Positions 34,825 to 46,730 of a DNA stretch of 64,000 nt are shown in pieces. The translations under genes and the position numbers were made by a program. This DNA comes from Panicum virgatum (Eukaryota > Streptophyta > Magnoliopsida > Poales > Poaceae). The notes beneath the pieces were generated by a model that was given only the letters and a program-made list of their open reading frames with translations, had not been told where the DNA came from and did not search any database. Every line of letters starts with the position of its first letter. The stretch's first letter is position 1. The stretch spans positions 31,875,590 to 31,939,589 of the forward strand of contig NC_053153.1 in NCBI RefSeq assembly GCF_016808335.1. The letters run 5' to 3'.

Positions 34825-35641
34825 ATGGCTGAGGTTGGGGAGCGGGATGGGAGCGAGCGCCAAGCACTGGGTCGGCGCTGAACAGCGTCGAGTAGGCTGG
34901 GGCGGCGGTGCGCAGCTCCAAGCAGGTAGGGGCGTCGAGCAGGGCTGGGGGCGGGCGCTCGCCAGCGGCGTGGAGTTGGGCTAGGGTGGGGGCGGCGCTG
35001 TGCAGCGCCCCTCCCTCCTAATCCCGATCCGTTCGGGAGAACGGAGAAAAACGGAGGAGGACTCCGTTAGGTCCTTCTGCAGTCAAAAGAGATAAGGAGG
35101 GGCAACAATGGAAGAAAAATTTATAATGTCATCCTCATCGTGTTGGCACAATGTAGGAGGGCAAACGGGCGAAGTCCAATTGCGGGATAGCATTCTGGCG
35201 AAGCCCACTCTTCATAAGGGCAGAATCCCAAATTTATATGGCTAAGGGGCTAGCGGCCTCCACGTCGCCTGACTGGGCGCATGCGGCCTCCGCGCCGCCA
35301 GCTTAGGCGCCCACCATTGAGCCCGCGGCCATGGGGCCTGCGGCCTCCACGCCGCCGGCCTGCGCGCATGTGACCTCCGTGTCGCTAGCGTGGGCGCGCT
35401 ATTCTTGGCCACCTACAGCCTCCGCGCTGCCGGTTCGGGTGCGTGCCTCCACGCAGCTGGCCATTGGTGAAGGCCATGTCGTTCTTAGTCTTGGATTCAT
35501 CCATTGCGTGAAAAAGCACAAGTATTCAGTGGTCCTTGTTTGGTTTGATTTTGATGAACACAATTTCTTTCCATCTCATTTCATTTATTTGGAAATTGAT
35601 GGGATTTGGATGTAGTATTTGAATCACTTGGCAATTATTAA
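34825..35641. other. GC-rich intergenic stretch with degenerate short repeats
   Basis: No gene is supported. 34825-35030 is GC-rich (GGCGGCG and GCGCTCGCC runs). About 35250-35470 is a degenerate minisatellite built around GCGGCCTCCACGCCGCC. 35480-35640 is AT-rich. Open frames here are compositional. Confidence 0.5.
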
Positions 35642-36046
35642 ATGAATGAATCGATCAAGCAGGACACCAGCATCAAGGAGATGGAGGAGCAGATTGCCAA
35701 GGACCCAGCGTTCACAGAGATGCGGAGCAGCTATAGAAGATGTTGCCGTGGTAGGCATCGGCGCCCGATGTGGTGGTGCTGGACCCGCACAAGTACGTAG
35801 CTACGATGCAGCAGCTGATGCAGAACCCGCAGTTCGTGGCCATGGCGGAGCGCCTGGGCACCGCGCTCATTCAGGACCCCGCCATGGCCACCATGCTCGG
35901 CGGCCTCACCAACCCCGCGCACAAGGAGCAACTTGAGGCCCACATCTCGTGCATGAAGGAGGAATCCATGCTCAAGCCCATCCTCGACGAGATCGAGACC
36001 GGCGGAATAGGAGCCGGACGACATGGAGGAGAGGAGAGGGGATGAT
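35642..36046 (+). pseudogene. Fragment of an AKR2-like ankyrin-repeat protein gene (STI1 region)
   Basis: Two frames together cover an STI1-type segment: IKEMEEQIAKDPAFTEM (35660-35720), then after a frameshift and two TAG codons DPHKYVATMQQLMQNPQF and AERLGTALIQDPAMATMLGGL, ending LKPILDEIETGG at about 36003. This is typical of plant AKR2 proteins, cytosolic factors that chaperone chloroplast outer-envelope proteins. The ankyrin repeats that should follow are absent, and what follows is transposon DNA. It is a captured or duplicated dead fragment. The family assignment rests on memory of the conserved STI1 segment. Confidence 0.7.
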
Positions 36047-36216
36047 AGGAAGTTGAAGATTGAGGGCATTTTGGTCTATAGATTTTAAGAAACATATCAA
36101 AAGGGTGCATAGTGGTGTATCTCTATGAGGTGTGAAATTGTAATTGCATACATTCAATATTGTCAATAGTATTGGTGTATCTTCAAAACGTAACAATTGC
36201 AATGGCATAGGTCCAA
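36047..36216. other. Short AT-rich spacer
   Basis: No gene. It contains repeated GGTGTATCT words (near 36113-36182) that hint at an inverted or tandem repeat of unknown origin. Confidence 0.35.
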
Positions 36217-37807
36217 TTAACCCTTCTTTTTTTTATCCTTTTTTCCTACTTTTTTTGTTCAAACTGAGCCTCCGTTCGATTTCTCTTTCCTTTCCCTTTC
36301 CCCCCTCAACCTATTTTCCTTTCACCTTTTTCTTCTCTCCTTTCGGTCCAGACCCACCCCACCAACGCCCTTTTTCCTTTTCCCTTCATCCCCTGACGGG
36401 CGGGCCCGCTCGTCATCCCCCACGTCCCACCCTAAGCCAAACTCAGCTAGGACTCAAGCCCCTCCCACCCTGGACTTTGGGCGCGCACACCAAGGACGGA
36501 CTCGGACGTGCATGCTAACGGCTGGCAGCCCACCTAATTCCAAGTCAACCTGAGCCTTGCCGGTCAACTATGGTCGTTTTGTAGTTTAGCCCTCCTGTTT
36601 CTTTGAATTCAACCCACCGTCCGTATGTATTCAAAAATATTTCAAACCTAGTCCTTTTTCTTGCAGAAAACCCCCTGACATTTTACAAAATAGAACCCGC
36701 CTCCCTATTAGGAGTTTTTACACGTTAGCCCTTGAGTTTTTTTATAAATTACATTTTAGCCCTTGTATTTAGCCCTTTTAAATAGTTTTTCTCGCGTTTA
36801 AGCCTCTGTAGAACTGTTTTTAGCATATCTTTAAGTTTTAAGTCTGATCGTTGTAGCTGTAGAACCTGTTTTTAAGCCTTTTGTCTCTGTTTCTCAATGA
36901 TTGGTGTACTGTTTTAATTTATTTCTATTGTTTGGTTGTATGTGCTCGTGTTTCTTGGTGTGTTCGTGATGATTAGACGAGGAGCCATTCGAGAATCTTC
37001 ATGATCAAGATTTTGAAGCCTTTGAGCACCAACAAGTGAACGAGGAAGGCAAATATATTCCTTGATCATGTTTGGTCCTAATAACATTAATTTTATGCTT
37101 TTCATGCATTAAATTGACGAGCACCTATTATCCTTCTTGTTATCCATGTCCTTGAATAGGCAGGTTTTCTTTTATAAAATCTTTTGGGTAGTTTGCTTAG
37201 CCACTGAATAATGGTTATGGGCTGTTAATGAAAAAAATTATACTTGCTACATGGTTTACACTCTTTGAGGAATTTTATGATACTTTGATAATGATAATTA
37301 AAACCGATCATGGAGAACCACCAAGGAAAACAGCGCAACCATAAGAACTATATGGCTCTGGTCTTGACTGATTAATTAGATTTCTCTAGCTTGTTAGTAG
37401 CTTACCGAAAGACGCAAAGGGGGGGGGGAGACTAGGTTCAAGAGGGGTACTCGGCTTGCCAAAAGGGGTTTGGTACGCCTTCGGGGTACGCTTGCTTTGG
37501 GGAGGGTGCACTCGTCTAGCGGCTGAAACCTCAGCGGGCTACTACTGGTTGGAGAGTCTTTACAAAGGCCTCATAGTGAATCCATGTCACTCATCAAAGG
37601 AAGTGTTTATGGGCCTTGCAAACCCAGGCATCAAGGAAGACATGACTTGTGGGTAATGTATGCAACCGTGCTCACGGTCAAGAGCAGCTCAGACCCTCAC
37701 ATGTCTGCTTAATTGAAATTATTATTTTAATTCAGTTGCTAATGTTCCAAGTTATTTTTCTATTTATGTTATCAATTTCTTTTCATAAATGTCGGATTGG
37801 ATTCACA
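36217..37807 (+). repeat. 5' LTR remnant of element D
   Basis: It aligns with 42690-44286: CT-rich start (CTTTCCTTTCCC), GGCAGCCxACCTAATTCC, GTTTAGCCCTC, the GAACGAG(G/A)AAGGCA region, and the final CACATGT(C/T)TGCTTAATTGAA. The first 250 bp or so present in the right copy are missing. About 430 bp between GGACGGACTCGG and ACGGCTGGCAGCC are also missing. It retains about 440 bp (37170-37640) that the right copy lacks. Confidence 0.82.
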
Positions 37808-38164
37808 TGTTGATAGTGCATCTAGACCCTTAATGGGTTTTGGTAAGTTGAATGACAACATGATTAAAGGACTAATGATTTTGTTTAAGTTGTCCATAGC
37901 ATGGATTCATTTATGAACTAATTGTTGTCATTGGCTCATCGATACTATAAAAGTTGAAACAATTAAAAACATTTCACACCAAGATTTGGTCCACCGTAAC
38001 CCTCACGAAGGCCCCACTTGTCAGGCCAAAAGGCTTGACGAAAGGGAGGGGGAGATTGATTTCGTCAATGTATTCCATCAAAATCATATTACTTTTTACA
38101 CCAGCAATTTACTATACCCACCTCTTGTACCCACATATTATTTTCCTTTGCACATATATGGATT
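37808..38164. other. LTR-like fragment inside element D
   Basis: TGTTGATAGTGCATCTAGAC begins a stretch (GGGTTTTGGTAAGTTGAATG) that resembles the 5' end of grass Copia-type LTRs. No matching right end or internal genes are seen, so it is a broken fragment. The identification is tentative. Confidence 0.4.
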
Positions 38165-38680
38165 CATAATTCACGTCATTTTTTCTTTTGGAAGGATAAT
38201 AATTGATATCATTGTTTATGGAAGGAAAAGAAAGACGTGTATTAATGTATTACTTTCCTTTAGTATACACATACTTTCCTTTGCACATAAGTTAACCCAT
38301 AATTCACGTCATATTTCCTTTTGGAAGAAAAATAATTGACATCATTGTTTATGAAAGGAAAGAAAAAAAAGACATGTATTAACGTATTACTTTCCTTTAG
38401 TATACACATACTTTTTTTTAGTATACACATACTTTCCTTTACATACGTTAACCCATAATTCACATCATTTTTTCTTTTTGGAATGATAATAATTGGCATC
38501 ATTGTTTATGGAAGAAAAAGAAAGACGCGTATTATTTTTAGAAGAAAAATAAATGGCATTGTTGCTTGATGGTTTTGGAAGGATATTAATTGACATCATT
38601 GTTTTATGGAAGGAAAAGAAAGATGTGTATTATTTTTTAAGAAAATAAATAACATTATTGCTTGATGGAAGAAAAAATAA
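38165..38680. repeat. AT-rich degenerate tandem repeat
   Basis: About three to four irregular copies of a 110-160 bp unit carrying CATCATTGTTTATGGAAG, AAAGAAAGACGTGTATTA and TTTCCTTTAGTATACACATA, with internal deletions in some copies. No coding content. Confidence 0.75.
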
Positions 38681-38689
38681 ATATGTGCC

Positions 38690-39752
38690 TGTGGCAGACT
38701 CGTGTGATAAAGAATCAAACAAAGACAAATATTGTTGAAAATCAAGCATATTGTAAATAAAAAATAGAAATAAGTGTTCATGCATTGATCAAAGATGGTT
38801 ACTAATTATGGCTTGATATAGTGAAGAGCTATTTATCTAAAGGATAAAAAATTAATGATTGCAACACAAAGACAAAGATATGAAGATATGTGAATGAATA
38901 GTGGAATTCATTATAGCAAACATACGAATACTGGAGCATGTAGAAGTTAACAAGAACTAAATCTCTAACCAGGCAAAGCATATAATAACAAAGTAAACTA
39001 ATCATGAAATCTATGTCTGTAACCACAGGGCATATATCATGCAAATATAAATAACTATAAGATAAGTCAAGTATACACAACCGAACATTACAAAAGAGAT
39101 CTAGTAGTGAACCCATAACTATTCCCTGATGAATGTCCGGCGACCCGACAACCACTTCACCTAAACTCCACTAGCCTTACAACTACTCAAGAGCGAAAAT
39201 GAGAGAAGTGCTCTTGCTTGTCTTGCCTTCTCTACCTCATTTCTACCCCCCATCTAATATTTATAGGGGGGCTCAATGGCCTTTGTGCACTTGCTTGGAC
39301 GATGCGTGGCAGCCAGAACCGACTTAAAGAAACCAGTAGGAAGCTTCCTGCAGAGGCTGGAGGTCTGTGGTGAACGGGCCCTCTCGGCCGACCATGGTGG
39401 TCGGCCGACTGGCAGGTGGGCCCCCACCGGCCCCCCTCTGCTCTGGTGGCCTCCCATGTGTCTCGTTGCTCCTTTCCCACGTGTCCAAGATTCTGGTATG
39501 TCGGTTAGGTGCTGCATGTGGGCCCTTTGATCCTTGTGAAACTGAATTATGTGCTCTGATTGGTCGATGATTTTCCCCTAGATCATAAGGTCCTCCTAAC
39601 CTACACTTTAGTCCCATTTCTATCTTTGCACAATTTTTAGAGCATAGTGGATTTCTACTTTATTTTAGCTAAAAATGCATATGAAATATTTAAACTCTAA
39701 AGATTTTCTGATCAAATTGACGCTTGAAATTGGTCGTTAGCAAGCGTCAACA
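38690..39752 (-). repeat. Lone LTR-like sequence inserted in element D pol
   Basis: Possible ends are TGTGGCAGAC on the left and AAGCGTCAACA on the right, i.e. minus-strand TGTTGACGCTTG...CCACA. A minus-strand CTATAAATA at 39258-39266 gives an LTR-like promoter. The right end is firm because D's RT coding sequence (SSSPWGAPY) resumes at 39753. The left end is a guess, and no five-base duplication was found. Confidence 0.5.
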
Positions 39753-42435
39753 CCTAGTTCTTCACCTTGGGGTGCACCTTATATATTTGTGGAGAAGAAA
39801 GATGGTACTCAAAGGATGTGCATGGACTATAGTCACTTAATGAGGTCACAATTAAGAATAAATATCCCATGCATTGCATTGAAGATTTATTTGATAGTTA
39901 ATCAAAGCTAGAGTGTTCTCTAAGATTGATTTGAGGTCAGGTTACCATCAGTTAAAAATCAGTCCATCTGATATTGAGAAGACAACTTTCACTACCAGAT
40001 ACGGGTTATATGAGTATACAGTTATGTCTGTTGGATTGACTAATGCCCCGGCTTACTTTATGTATTTGATGAATAAGGTGTTTATGAAGTATCTTGATAA
40101 GTTTGTTGTGGTATTCATTGATGATATCCTGGTGTATTCCAAGAGTGAAGAGGAACATCTGCGTTCGGTATTGTAGATGCTAAGGGAAAATCAGCTATAT
40201 GCTAAGTTGAGCAAGTGTGATTTCTGGTTGAATGAAGTATCTTTTATTGGCCATATTATCACATATGGAGGCATTGTAGTGGATCCAGGGAAGGTCAAAG
40301 ATGTGTTGGAATGGAAGCCGCCTCAAAGAATGTTAGAAAGCAAGAGTTTCTTAGTATTGGCTGGATATTATCGCAGATTCATTGAGAACTTTTCCAAGAT
40401 TGCAAAACTTCTTACAGCACTTCTGGAGAAAGGAAAATATTTCAAGTGTACATATGCTTGTCAGAACAACTTTGAGGAATTAAAGAAGAGACTCACTACT
40501 GAACCTATGTTAGCGACGCCTGATATCACAAGAACTTTGATATATATTGTGATACTTCTCGTCAAGGTATGGGTTGTGTGTTTAAGCATGAAGGCAGAGT
40601 TATAGCTTATGCTTCGAGGCAGTTGAGGAAACATGAGCTAAATTATCCAACGCATGATCTGGAATTGGCGGCAGTGGTACATGTCCTCAAGATTTGGAGA
40701 TAGATGTGAGATATATACTGATCACAAGAGTCTGAAATACATCTTTACTCAGAATGACCTAAATCTTAGGCCGCGTAGATGGTTGGAGCTGATCAAAGAC
40801 TATGATTTGGGTATTCATTATCACCAAGGGAAGGCTAATGTTGTGGCAGATGCTTTGAGCAGAAAGAGTGATGCTAATGTAGTTCTAGCTTATCCTTTGG
40901 AGTTGTGCAGAGAGTTCGAGCGATTCAACCTTTCCATAGTATCTCATACAGAAGGGGTAACTCTGAAAGTGGACTCTACACTTGAGCAAGATATCAGGAA
41001 AGGAAAGCTTGAGGACGAGAAAATAAAAGAGATCAGAGAACTCATGAAGGAGGGCAAGGCCCTAGAATTAACAGAAGATGCTCAAGGTACAATTTGGTTT
41101 GAAACGAGGATTTGTGTACCTGATATAGAGTCAATCAGAGAAACAATCCTGAGGGAAGCCCATGATTTAACTTATTCGATTCATCCAAGAACTACCCAGA
41201 TGTACTAGGATTTAAAGCAATTGTATTGGTGGTATGGCATGAAGAGAGATATTGCCACACACATAGCTTTATGTGACATATGTCAGAGAGTCAAGACAGG
41301 ACATCAGAGGCTAGTAGGTTTACTTCAGCCATTGCAGGTCCCAGTATGTAAGTGGGAAGAAATTTGTATGGACTTTATTTTGGGGCTGCCTCGCACTCGA
41401 GATGGTTATGATTCGGTATGGGTAATTGTGGATCGTCTGACCAAAGTGGCTCATTTTATTCCTGTGAGAATTACGTACACTAGTGCCAAGCTACCAGAGC
41501 TGTATATGTTAAGAATTGTGTGTTTGCATGGTGTGCCTAAGAAGATAGTTTCTGATCAAGGTACTCAGTTTACTTCTCGCTTCTGGAAGAAATTACATGA
41601 GAAATTGGATACACAGTTGAATTTCATCTCAGCTTATCACTCTCAAACTGATAGTCAGACTAAAAGAACTAACCAGATATTAGAAAATATGCTGAGAGCT
41701 TGTGCTTTGGAGTATGGTACTAGTTGGGACAAGATTCTGCCATATGCTGAGTTCTCGTACAACAACAGTTACCAGGCCAGTCTGAAGATGTCGCCCTTTG
41801 AGGCTCTTTATGGCAGAAAGTGCAAAACCCTTTTGCATTGGAGTGAAACTAGTGAAAGTCAAGTATTTGGGCCTGAAATCCTAAAAGAGGTAGAACAACA
41901 AGTTCAGATCATCAGAGAGAACTTGAGGACACCCCAATCTACATAAAAGTTATATAGACACCAGACGTAGAGAATTGGAAATTGGAAATTTGAACTTGGT
42001 GATTGTGTCAATCTGAAGGTTTCACCCATTCGAGGTATCCGCGGGTTCAAGGTCAAAGGAAAACTGTCACCTAGGTATATTGGACCATTTCAGATACTTG
42101 AGAGAAGAGGTGAGGTAGCATATCAGTTAGAGTAGCTAGCTCGTCTCTCAGACGTGCATAATGTATTCCATATCTCTCCACTGAAGAAGTGCTTGCGAGT
42201 GCATGAAGAACAACTACCTTTGGAGGGACTCAATGTGTAGGATGATCTCACCTATATAGAGTACCCAACAAAAATCATTGAGACTGCAGTGAGAATCACC
42301 AGGAACAAAGTAATTAAGATGTGCAAGGTTCAGTGGAGCCATCTTTCAGAAGATGAAGCAACTTGGGAGCGAGATGATGAATTGAAGGCTGAATTTTCCC
42401 AACTCTTCTCAAGTCCATCTGAATCTCGAGGATGA
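39753..42435 (+). pseudogene. Element D pol relic (RT to chromodomain)
   Basis: RT begins abruptly at SSSPWGAPYIFVEKKDG and includes [13 protein letters not shown] and the FIDDIL active site (about 40117). A TAG lies at 40174-40176. RNase H is split by frameshifts near 40540-40690 ([21 protein letters not shown]). Integrase has HPR...H/C-C residues near 41180-41290, with a TAG near 41206, then MDF, SDQGTQFTS and the Glu region (41670-41700). A chromodomain-like segment (TRNKVIKMCKVQWSHL) is at about 42295-42345, ending TGA at 42433. It has several stops and frameshifts. Confidence 0.85.
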
Positions 42436-42459
42436 GATTCAATTTAAGTGGCGTAGGTT

Positions 42460-44286
42460 TGTAACACCCTAAAATTTGCCCTGAAAACAGTTCACATTAG
42501 TTCTATAATTTTCAGGGTCAAATAGAAATAATTATGCAAAATTTACAACTCATTACAGGCTCTTAATTGATTTGTTGCATTTTATGCGGGTGCATATTTT
42601 ATTTTTGTATGATTGTGTTTGAGTTTCTAAAGCTCCTACAATTTTTCCTGAATTTTCTGGAATTTTTATCTATTTTCTATGTTTTATTTTTTTCTGAGCA
42701 TCATAAACCCTTTTTCCTTTTCCTTTTCCTTTTTCTTTTCCTTTACCCTTTTTCTCCTTATTTTCCTTTTTTTCCATGAACTGGGCCACCCGTCCGATTT
42801 CCCTTTCCTTTCCCTTTTTTCCCCGCCGACCCATTTTCCTTTCCCCTCTTCTTCTCTCCTTTCAGCCCAAACCGGCCTAACTGGTGCCTTTTTTCTTTTT
42901 TCCAGCTTCCTCTAATGGGCGGGGCCCGACCGTCATCCTCCACCCCCAATCCCAAGCCGGACTCGGTTCGGACCCGAGCCCCCGCCGCCCCGGACTCTGG
43001 TCACGCACACCAAGGACGGACTCGGGCGCGACCCGTGTCTCTTTTCCCCTCTCGCGGACATCGAACACCCCATAATCGCCGCCTTTCTTTTGCCCTAAAC
43101 CTACAAGCGCGCACATGCAGCGCTGCTGCCGCGCAAGCTCCGTGCATCACCGACGATCTCCTTCCTCCCTGCCGCACGATCCTTTTTGATAAGCCAGGTA
43201 GCCTCCCCTTTGACGCCCGGTCCAAATCCACTCCATCTCGGTGTCTTTCTGTGCCTTCATGTGCCTCCTCGACCCCTCTACCGCCGCACCTCCTCGTCAT
43301 CGGCCGCCTCTGGTGCCCGGTCGCCGCCCTAAACCTCCCTGCTAGCTTCTCCGCGCCGCCCTCTCTCTTCTATCCCCAGTCATTTTTTTCGCGCACCGTA
43401 GCGCTGATTTGTCCGCCACCGCCTGGTCGCTCGATCTAATTTAGGCGGTCGGATCTTGATCCGACGGCTGGCAGCCGACCTAATTCCAAGTCAACCTGAG
43501 CCTTTCCAGTCAACTATGGCTGTTTTGCAGTTTAGCCCTCTTGTTTCTTTGAAATCAACCTGCCATCCTTAGCTAATAAAAAATATTTCAAACCTAGTCC
43601 TTTTTCATGCAGAAAACCCCCTGACATTTTACAAAATAGAACTTGCCATCCTGTTACTAGGTTTTACATGTTAAGCCTCAAGTTTTTATATAAAATTACA
43701 TTTTAGCCCTAAGTGTCTTTCTATTTAGCCGTTTCAAATAATTTATCTCGCATTTAAGCCCCTACAGAACTGTTTTTAGCATATCTTTACCCTTTTAAGT
43801 CTGTTCTAAGCATTCTTAGTACCGTTTTGGTCGTTGGAACATGTAGAACATGTTTTTAAGCCTTTTGTATCTGTTTCTCAATGATTGGTGTACTATTTTA
43901 ATTTATTTCTATTATTTTCTTGTATGTGCTCTTGTTGCTTGGCGTGTTCGTGATATGATTAGATGAGGAGTCGTTCGAGAATCTTCAAGATCAAGATTTT
44001 GAAGACTTGAGCAGCAACAAGTGAACGAGAAAGGCATGTATAATCTTGATCATGTTTGGTCCTAATAACATTTACTTTACGCTTGCATATATTAATTTGA
44101 CGGGAACATATTATCCTTATTGTTATCCATATCCTTGAATAGCCTGGTTTTCTTTTATAATTTTTTTGGGAGACATGACTTGGGGGTAAAGTATGCAACC
44201 TCTACAAAGTAAAAACTAGTATATCGACTGTGCTCACGATCAAGAGCGGCTTGGACCCTCACATGTTTGCTTAATTGAATTTTGTA
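42460..44286 (+). repeat. 3' LTR of element D
   Basis: Starts TGTAACACCCTAAAATTTGCC, 25 bp after the pol stop. It contains CT-rich tracts, a GC-rich block (42900-43440) and an AT-rich part. It aligns with 36217-37807 but lacks about 440 bp around 44165. It runs out near 44286 without a recognisable CA end, so the 3' end is truncated. Confidence 0.8.
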
Positions 44287-45100
44287 AAAAAATTATTGTG
44301 AGCACGAGGTTGAATATGAGGTTACTTATTAATTCATATAAAACATTTTTTCATAGGTTAATGTAACTTTTTCAAAAGATATAGTGTGAACTCGAGTATA
44401 AAAATTCACATACCCAAATTTTACTTGGGTCCTACCTATATATCTAAGCTTGACAATTTATACAAAATAGTTCATAGACCAGTTAAGTCAATAATAACAT
44501 TTATTTTGTGATATTTCATGAAAACTTCATAGTGTTGATTGTGGGAGACTGGACATATTGAACTCTTATCTTGGGTTTCACTCACCTGGGCATTTAGGCC
44601 CCCCAATGTTCACAAAGAAGCTCCAAGGACGACTAAAACATTTACAATATTTATTAGTGGAGTGTATTATTGAAATTTTAAATACCGAACTTTTGTGACG
44701 TTTAGTTCATCTTGGACGAAGTTAGACTTCCTCCGTCTTGTATTGGTTTTGGATTAGACATTGATTTTTTTTACTTGGATTTCAAATAGATTCTTTGATG
44801 TGGTTTTGAATATAGATCTATTCCCACACCATCTTAGGATCAGTTTGTTTGAGTTGCAGATTTTAAGCTTTTCTGAAAAGCTGCTGTTGGCCTTTTGGTT
44901 TTGAAAATTCAACACTAGCTTTTAGAATATGCGGTTTTGCTTTCTAAGCTAAAAATTACGGAAAGCTCTTAAAACTGAGTTTTCTAGCTTTCCATATAAA
45001 CTAATCTTTTCTAGATTTCCAGCTTTCCAGATCAGTACCAGAAGTTCATTGTTTATTTAACCTTCTAGATTTTCACACATAGAAGCTGACAAGAAGCTTA
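44287..45100. other. AT-rich intergenic DNA
   Basis: No gene seen. The last 260 bp (from about 44840) carry AAGCTTTTCTGAAAAGCTG-like words similar to the ends of the neighbouring Harbinger element, possibly part of an older related element. Confidence 0.4.
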
Positions 45101-46033
45101 AGGCCCTGTTTGTTTTAGCTTCCTGCAGCTTTTGCTACTCAAACTAGCTCGAAAAGCTACAATCTCCCTCAAACAGCTCAGCTTTTCCCACCAGCGACGG
45201 GATCCAAAAGCTACTTTTTGCCTAGGGTCGAAAAGCTCCGCGAGAGGAGCTTCCCGAGCTTTTGCGCTCGAGGGTTACAAACCTCCACACGAAATTTACA
45301 TATAATTACCCTCTTCTGCCACTGGTATATATAGCGAAAATCTTCTGTTCGGCCTCCTCCCCCAACCTCCCGACCGCTCCTCGCACCGCCCTCTCGCGAG
45401 TCGCGAGAGCTCCTCTCTTGCGCCCCCCCCCCTCCCGAGCACCCGTCGGACCCCACTCATCGGTCCCCTCCGTCGCCATCGGACCCCGCTCGTCGGTCCC
45501 CTCCGTCGCCGGTCGGACTACCCAGCCCCCATCTGTCGCCCGTTGGTTCCGGCTGCAGATCCCGTCGGCGCCCCTGCCCTGGGCCCCCCGCAGTAGCAGA
45601 TCTGGACAACGCCCTGCCCCTGCTCGCCCATCCGCGGCCGGAGGACGTGTCCCCCTGGAAGCGGCGGCGGCCAGCGACCCTGCACTCGCGCCCACGGTAA
45701 GCACCTGCATTTTTCCCACAGTAATAAGTAGTTCTAGAGATTCGAAACATGCAGGAGCTTGTTTCGGCAATCAAGGCCGAGTTAGTCAATTGGTTGTGTG
45801 CTGGTTTGAAGCAGCTGCAAGGCCAAAAGCTACAATGTTGGGCACAAGTATTTTTCTGGCCCTGTCTCGCCTCTCGAGACATCCGTGGGCACAAGTAGTT
45901 CTAGAGACTTATGCATAGGGTTTATAAGATTGGATTTGATTAATTCATGGGTGAAATTTGGATGAGCCTAGATAGATGTATGGGTTTGAGTACTTGTACA
46001 TTGCTTATTGTTGGAGTAATTTTGATAGTATAG

Positions 46034-46165
46034 ATGGAGAAAGGGAAGGTGAAGACACCAAAAGCAGTATGGGATGCATATGCAACCAAAATATTTTGCC
46101 AGATATGTAAGGAAGAAACTATAGCTGGGAATAGGCCAGGGACTACCTTGAGTTCCATTGGGTGA
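46034..46165 (+). pseudogene. Harbinger ORF1-like Myb/SANT fragment
   Basis: A 43-residue open frame containing AVWDAYATKIFCQICKEE and AGNRPGT, matching the conserved WD...F...C...E...GNRPGT pattern of the Myb/SANT-like DNA-binding domain of plant Harbinger ORF1 proteins. It stops at TGA 46163-46165, at the first copy of a 23-bp direct repeat. Confidence 0.65.
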
Positions 46166-46183
46166 TGAGCTATTTCAAATGTG

Positions 46184-46408
46184 CAAAAGAAGATCATCAT
46201 TGCATGCATAGCACTTCATAACTTTATTCGTGACAGCGCTTTGAGTGATGAGCTATTTTAAATGTGCGATGAGGATGAAGAATACATGCCAGAGGTTGAT
46301 TCAGAAGAAGAAGAAGAAGTGCATAACAGTGGTCCATCATTAGATGATGTTGATATGTGTGCATTTTGTGATTTCATTGCGAACTCCTTGATGGCAGATA
46401 GAGGGTAG
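46184..46408 (+). pseudogene. Harbinger transposase C-terminal fragment
   Basis: KKIIIACIALHNFIRDSAL is the typical last conserved block of plant PIF transposases. After a TAA at 46257-46259 an acidic tail follows (CDEDEEYMPEVDSEEEEE) and ends at TAG 46406-46408. The catalytic DDE part is absent. Confidence 0.7.
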
Positions 46409-46730
46409 ACAAGTTGTGATGGTGTACAACTCATTTTGTTTGTAAATAGTAGCCCTTTGGTATTTTGTATGGCTTCAAAAATGTTAGTCATGCTTCGGAT
46501 GTGCTTTTGTGTAAGCTCAATGAAATAATTGAAATAGTATGATTTAATAGGCCATCTTAAATATTAAGCTATCAAAAAATAATACAAAATATTTATTAAC
46601 CAAGCTGTAATCTAGCTTTTCATGCTGGGAAGCTGCTAGAAAGTTTAAACAAATGGGCCCTTAGACTTCAGTCATATTGCCAGTTGTGGAACTAATTGGT
46701 TTTGATGGACATCTCTAGCTTGTGGAGGTT

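Larger units (their letters stand above)
36217..44286 (+). mobile_element. Element D: second Tekay-type chromovirus, heavily decayed
   Basis: Two LTR remnants flank a plus-strand pol relic. gag, protease and the start of RT are missing. Foreign LTR-like DNA fills 37808-39752. The chromodomain and the TGTAACACCC LTR start place it in the same clade as A, but it is much older. Confidence 0.82.
45101..46660 (+). mobile_element. PIF/Harbinger transposon, internally deleted
   Basis: The ends are inverted repeats, AGGCCCTGTTTGTTT on the left and GGGCCCATTTGTTT when the right end is reversed, flanked by TTA on both sides (45098-45100 and 46661-46663), the Harbinger target duplication. Inside, a Myb/SANT-like piece is followed directly by the very end of a transposase, so most of the transposase gene is gone. 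The GC-rich 5' part (45350-45700) may be leader. It would depend on a relative for movement. Confidence 0.82.

Noticed and set aside
35250..35470. Possible CRISPR-like array from repeated GCGGCCTCC words
   Set aside because: Repeats are degenerate, spacers are irregular and the sequence is plant nuclear DNA.
38690..39752. A complete retrotransposon inside element D
   Set aside because: No internal genes, primer site or second LTR were found; only one LTR-like sequence can be supported.
45262..45918. A 218-residue plus-strand open frame in the Harbinger element
   Set aside because: Pro/Ser/Arg-rich, overlapped by minus-strand frames of similar length and lacking any domain; more likely leader sequence.
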